A stretch of DNA of 8,468 bases, from the NCBI GenBank assembly GCA_025451425.1, contig JANWKK010000079.1, positions 1 to 8,468 on the forward strand, written 5' to 3'. Positions 6,310 to 8,468 of the stretch are shown in pieces. Origin of the DNA: Gemmatimonadaceae bacterium (GTDB lineage: Bacteria; Gemmatimonadota; Gemmatimonadetes; Gemmatimonadales; Gemmatimonadaceae). The notes under the pieces are model-generated. The model was not told the origin of the DNA. It saw only the letters and a list, made by a program, of their open reading frames with translations, and ran no database searches. Each line of letters starts with the position of its first letter. Positions within the stretch are counted from its first letter, which is position 1. A program made the translations under genes and the position numbers.

Positions 6310-7332
6310 TCATGCGCCGCCCGCGCCGGGGACGACCTCCTTTGGATTTACGAAGGTCATCATCCGCCGCAGCTCGCGACCGACGTCTTCGATAGGGTGA
6401 GTCGCGTCCTCTCGTCGCCGGCGATTGAACTGGGGCCGGCCTTGGCGATTCTCGTCGATCCACGCTGAAGCGAACGAGCCGTTGCGCACCTCCTCGAGGA
6501 GTTGTCGCATCGCGGCGCGCGTGTCGTCGGTCACGATCCGTGGCCCGGCAACGTAGTCGCCATATTCGGCAGTGTCCGACACCGAGTAGCGCATGTAATT
6601 CAAGCCGCCCTGGTAGAAGAGGTCCACGATCAATTTCAACTCGTGCATGCACTCGAAGTACGCGACTTCGGGCTGATACCCCGCTTCGACCAGTGTTTCG
6701 AATCCCGCTTTGACGAGTGCCGAGACACCGCCGCACAGGACCGCCTGTTCACCGAAGAGATCCGTCTCTGTCTCTTCGGCGAACGTTGTTTGCAGTACGC
6801 CCGCCCGCGTGCAGCCAAGTCCCTTCGCATAGGCGAGCGCGTCGGCGAGTGCCTGACCCGAAGCGTCCTGGTGCACGGCGACGAGCGCCGGGACACCTCC
6901 TCCCTGCGTGCAGACTTCGCGGACGCGGTGGCCCGGCGATTTGGGGGCGACCATACTCACATCCACGTTAGGCGGAGGAATGATCTGGCAGAAGCGCACG
7001 TTGAAGCCGTGCGCGAACATCAGCGTCTTTCCGGATCGCATGGATGGCGCGATCTCCTCCTCGTATAGCTTGGACTGCATCGTGTCCGGAGTGAGGATCA
7101 TTGTGACGTCCGCCGACTCGGCCGCCTGCGCCACTGGAAGGACCGTTAGGCCCACCTGCTCGGCCTTCTTCCAACTTCGCGACCCCTCGTACAGTCCGAC
7201 GATCACATCAAGGCCGCTGTCGCGGAGGTTGAGCGCATGGGCATGCCCCTGGCTGCCGAAGCCGATGACGGCGATCCGCCGTTTGTGGAGTCGCTCGAGG
7301 GCAGCGTCTTTGTCGTAAAAGAGGTGGGTCAT
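6310..7332 (-). CDS. ilvC: Ketol-acid reductoisomerase (NADP+), class I
   Basis: Second common enzyme of valine and isoleucine (and so leucine) synthesis: it isomerises and reduces 2-acetolactate or 2-aceto-2-hydroxybutyrate with NADPH and Mg. The 340 residues match the short class I form. The Rossmann fingerprint GFGSQGHA is at 24-31, and the cofactor-specificity loop [10 protein letters not shown] at 48-57 carries Ser51, Arg52 and Ser53, which suit NADPH. HGFN is at 108-111 and Lys131 at 130-135 (PKSPGH, where many homologues have PKGPGH). The C-terminal knotted domain has the metal ligands Asp191, Glu195, Glu227 and Glu231, plus Ser252 in SDTAEYG. It ends with the usual [14 protein letters not shown]. 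The ATG at 7332 has no Shine-Dalgarno; the 33 bp between the ilvN stop and this start consist largely of heptamer repeats. Two CGTTAGGC words fall in the gene (6966-6973, 7144-7151). Confidence 0.97.
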   Translation of the reverse strand: MTHLFYDKDAALERLHKRRIAVIGFGSQGHAHALNLRDSGLDVIVGLYEGSRSWKKAEQVGLTVLPVAQAAESADVTMILTPDTMQSKLYEEEIAPSMRSGKTLMFAHGFNVRFCQIIPPPNVDVSMVAPKSPGHRVREVCTQGGGVPALVAVHQDASGQALADALAYAKGLGCTRAGVLQTTFAEETETDLFGEQAVLCGGVSALVKAGFETLVEAGYQPEVAYFECMHELKLIVDLFYQGGLNYMRYSVSDTAEYGDYVAGPRIVTDDTRAAMRQLLEEVRNGSFASAWIDENRQGRPQFNRRRREDATHPIEDVGRELRRMMTFVNPKEVVPGAGGA

Positions 7333-7341
7333 ATAGAGAAG

Positions 7342-7369
7342 GGGTTAGGGACTAGGGCCTAGGGGCTAG
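7342..7369. repeat. Heptamer tandem repeat between ilvN and ilvC
   Basis: Four 7-bp units read GGGTTAG, GGACTAG, GGCCTAG and GGGCTAG (minus strand: CTAGCCC, CTAGGCC, CTAGTCC, CTAACCC). The last unit supplies the TAG stop codon of ilvN (7366-7368), and the tract fills the gap before the ilvC start. Confidence 0.75.
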
Positions 7370-7926
7370 TGACCGCTCGGCAGAGCACCGAGAGGAGCGC
7401 GGGGCTCGTAGGGCGTCGCGCGATGTTTGTTAGTCTGTTCTAACGCCGAGGGCTGCCCGGCGCCGCGGGTCATGGCGATGCGGCCCGTACGCATCATCTC
7501 CTTCAGGCCGAAGGGCCGAACGACCTCGATGAAACGCTCGACCTCATCCGGGTCGCCGGTGATCTCGATGACGACCGACGACGTGGCGACATCGAGGATC
7601 TTCGCCCCGCAGGCGCTCGCGGCCGCAACGACGTCGCGTCGCGATCCGGAGGTCGCGCTGACCTTGACGAGTGCCGTCTCGCGCTCGACAATGCGTTCCC
7701 CCGTCACGTCCGTGACCTTGAGCACCTCGACGAGGCGGGAGAGCTGCTTGACAACCTGCTCGACATTTTCCGCATCGACGACGAGCGACATCCGGCTCAC
7801 ACCGCGCGTCTCGCTCTGCCCAACGGCGAGGCTGTCGATGTTGTAGCCGCGGCGCCGGAAGAGGCTCACGATACGGTGGAGCACTGCCGGGCGGTCCTGC
7901 ATGAGGGCGACAAGAGTGTGTTTCAT
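7366..7926 (-). CDS. ilvN: Acetolactate synthase small (regulatory) subunit
   Basis: Regulatory subunit that binds the acetolactate synthase catalytic subunit (IlvB) and confers valine feedback inhibition. The 186 residues hold an N-terminal ACT domain (about 3-75: HTLVALMQDRPAVLHRIVSLF, then RRRGYNIDSLAVG, the standard signature, with Asn29 in the effector-site loop). The C-terminal ALS small-subunit domain runs from about 83 to 160 (RETALVKVSA, ILDVATSSVVIEITG, then RPFGLKEMMRTGRIAMTRG). The last 25 or so residues (from about GQPSALEQ) extend beyond the usual 160-175 aa and run into the heptamer repeat, which provides the stop. A weak AGAGG lies about 11 bp before the ATG. It is followed by ilvC in the same operon; its partner ilvB is not in the window and no large-subunit fragment is seen upstream. 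Confidence 0.95.
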   Translation of the reverse strand: MKHTLVALMQDRPAVLHRIVSLFRRRGYNIDSLAVGQSETRGVSRMSLVVDAENVEQVVKQLSRLVEVLKVTDVTGERIVERETALVKVSATSGSRRDVVAAASACGAKILDVATSSVVIEITGDPDEVERFIEVVRPFGLKEMMRTGRIAMTRGAGQPSALEQTNKHRATPYEPRAPLGALPSGH

Positions 7927-7939
7927 CGTTGAGCAAGCC

Positions 7940-7974
7940 TCTGGGTGCTAGGTGCTGGGTGCTGGGTGCTGGGT
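7940..7974. repeat. Heptamer tandem repeat upstream of ilvN
   Basis: Five 7-bp units: TCTGGGT, GCTAGGT, then GCTGGGT three times. Degenerate units CTTCTAA and CACCTAG continue to 7988. The tract begins 14 bp before the ilvN start codon. It has the same unit length as the tract at the other end of ilvN and also contains CTAG. Confidence 0.8.
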
Positions 7975-8045
7975 CTTCTAACACCTAGTGAACTGTGCTT
8001 GAAATCTGGATCGCAGGAGCGAGTTTGCTCCCGGAGTCCGTGCGC

Positions 8046-8176
8046 GGCGAGAGCGGGAACAGGGCCACTCCGGGGCACTATGACCATACTGCCATTGCGT
8101 CTTCAGTCGTTTGGCATCTCGATCGAATGGCAGTATGGCCATAGCTGCCCCTGCGGACCCAGTTCCCGCTCTCGCC
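8046..8176. repeat. Palindromic element, copy A (51-bp arms, 29-nt loop)
   Basis: Left arm 8046-8096 and right arm 8126-8176 pair over 51 positions with 40 matches ungapped. The outer 15 bp (GGCGAGAGCGGGAAC) and inner 13 bp (CCATACTGCCATT) pair perfectly, and a bulged middle contains GGGGCACTAT on the left and GGGGCAGCTAT (complement) on the right. The reading frames across it are by-products of the palindrome and show no codon structure. It shares its arms with copy B in inverted orientation. It could be a non-autonomous mobile palindrome or a structured RNA. Confidence 0.85.
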
Positions 8177-8203
8177 CCTCCCACCTGTTAGCAACGAGAG
8201 CCA

Positions 8204-8267
8204 ATGCGCCGCGCCGACCTATACCTACCGCCTGCGCGCCCGTCCAACCTCGGGCGCTGCGGCGCAT
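8204..8267. repeat. Short inverted repeat between the two palindromes
   Basis: ATGCGCCGC (8204-8212) pairs with GCGGCGCAT (8259-8267) across a 46-nt loop. It lies midway in the 132-bp spacer between copies A and B. In such GC-rich sequence a 9-bp match may be chance. Confidence 0.4.
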
Positions 8268-8308
8268 GAGCGCGCACCCGAAGCTGAGCTTGAGCAATCT
8301 CAGGTCGG

Positions 8309-8435
8309 GATAGCAGGAGCGGGGTCCGGAGGGGCAGCTATCGGCAACACTGCCATTCTTTCGACGACGCTGGCGGTACGAGGAGCCAATGGCAGTGTTG
8401 TGATAGTGCCCCGGAGCGACCCCGCTCCTGCTATC
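8309..8435. repeat. Palindromic element, copy B (inverted relative to A)
   Basis: Left arm 8309-8357 and right arm 8388-8435 flank a 30-nt loop. The outer 18 bp (GATAGCAGGAGCGGGGTC) and inner 13 bp (CAACACTGCCATT) pair perfectly. The middle again holds GGGGCAGCTAT on one arm and GGGGCACTAT (complement) on the other, but the arms are swapped compared with copy A, so B lies in opposite orientation. B's right arm (reverse complement) matches A's left arm at 26 of 29 positions from CTCCGGGG inward. Confidence 0.85.
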
Positions 8436-8454
8436 GCCGGCTAGAGCCAGCGGG

Positions 8455-8468
8455 CCGCTCCTGCTATC
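8455..8468. repeat. Start of a third palindrome arm at the right edge
   Basis: CCGCTCCTGCTATC at 8455-8468 exactly repeats the outer end of copy B's right arm (8422-8435), 33 bp further on. The window ends here, so its extent is unknown. A diverged version (GATCGCAGGAGCG) lies near 8009, just outside copy A. Confidence 0.6.

Noticed and set aside
7945..8313. Open frames across the palindromes (for example 7945-8313 plus, 7978-8184 minus, 8103-8297 minus).
   Set aside because: They mirror each other because of the inverted repeats, show no domain or plausible ribosome site, and begin in tandem repeats.
7927..8468. A branched-chain amino acid attenuator or T-box leader upstream of ilvN.
   Set aside because: No leader peptide with a run of Leu, Ile or Val codons, no T-box core motif and no T-tract after the hairpins on the ilv strand.

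Overview
The window looks like chromosomal DNA from a high-GC soil-type bacterium, most likely Gemmatimonadota, with Acidobacteriota as the alternative. This is inferred from a PadR-family regulator coupled to a large ADOP-type permease, from GC-rich codon use, and from short CTAG/CCCAGC heptamer repeats between genes. No rRNA or other phylogenetic marker is present, so the assignment is tentative.

Left part (1-1992): the first 42 codons of an ArsR-like regulator run off the left edge on the minus strand. Divergent from it are an epoxide-hydrolase-like alpha/beta hydrolase and an isocitrate lyase/PEP mutase superfamily enzyme. They are on the same strand, 60 bp apart, and probably co-transcribed. 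Middle (2048-5114): a minus-strand operon of PadR regulator and ADOP permease, 9 bp apart, driven by a good sigma70-like promoter (TTGACG, 17 bp, TATCAT). Next (5148-5742) is a decayed patch with the start of an SDR gene, the end of a SnoaL/NTF2-like gene (these two still overlap by ATGA), and the first half of an HxlR regulator reading away from them. It looks like the remains of one HxlR-controlled divergent locus. Two small plus-strand ORFs of 69 codons each follow (5717-5926 and 6007-6216); neither is recognised.

Right part (6310-8468): minus-strand ilvN then ilvC, encoding the acetolactate synthase regulatory subunit and ketol-acid reductoisomerase of branched-chain amino acid synthesis. 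ilvB is not in the window. It would be expected to the right, but the 540 bp upstream of ilvN hold no convincing gene. That stretch carries a heptamer tandem repeat and two long imperfect palindromes (8046-8176 and 8309-8435). The two palindromes are copies of one element in opposite orientation, with a third partial copy at the right edge.

The two signals most worth following are these palindromes, whose arms have changed in concert so that pairing is kept, and the octamer GCCTAACG/CGTTAGGC. The octamer occurs six times, in genes and between genes and in three codon phases, far more than base composition predicts.
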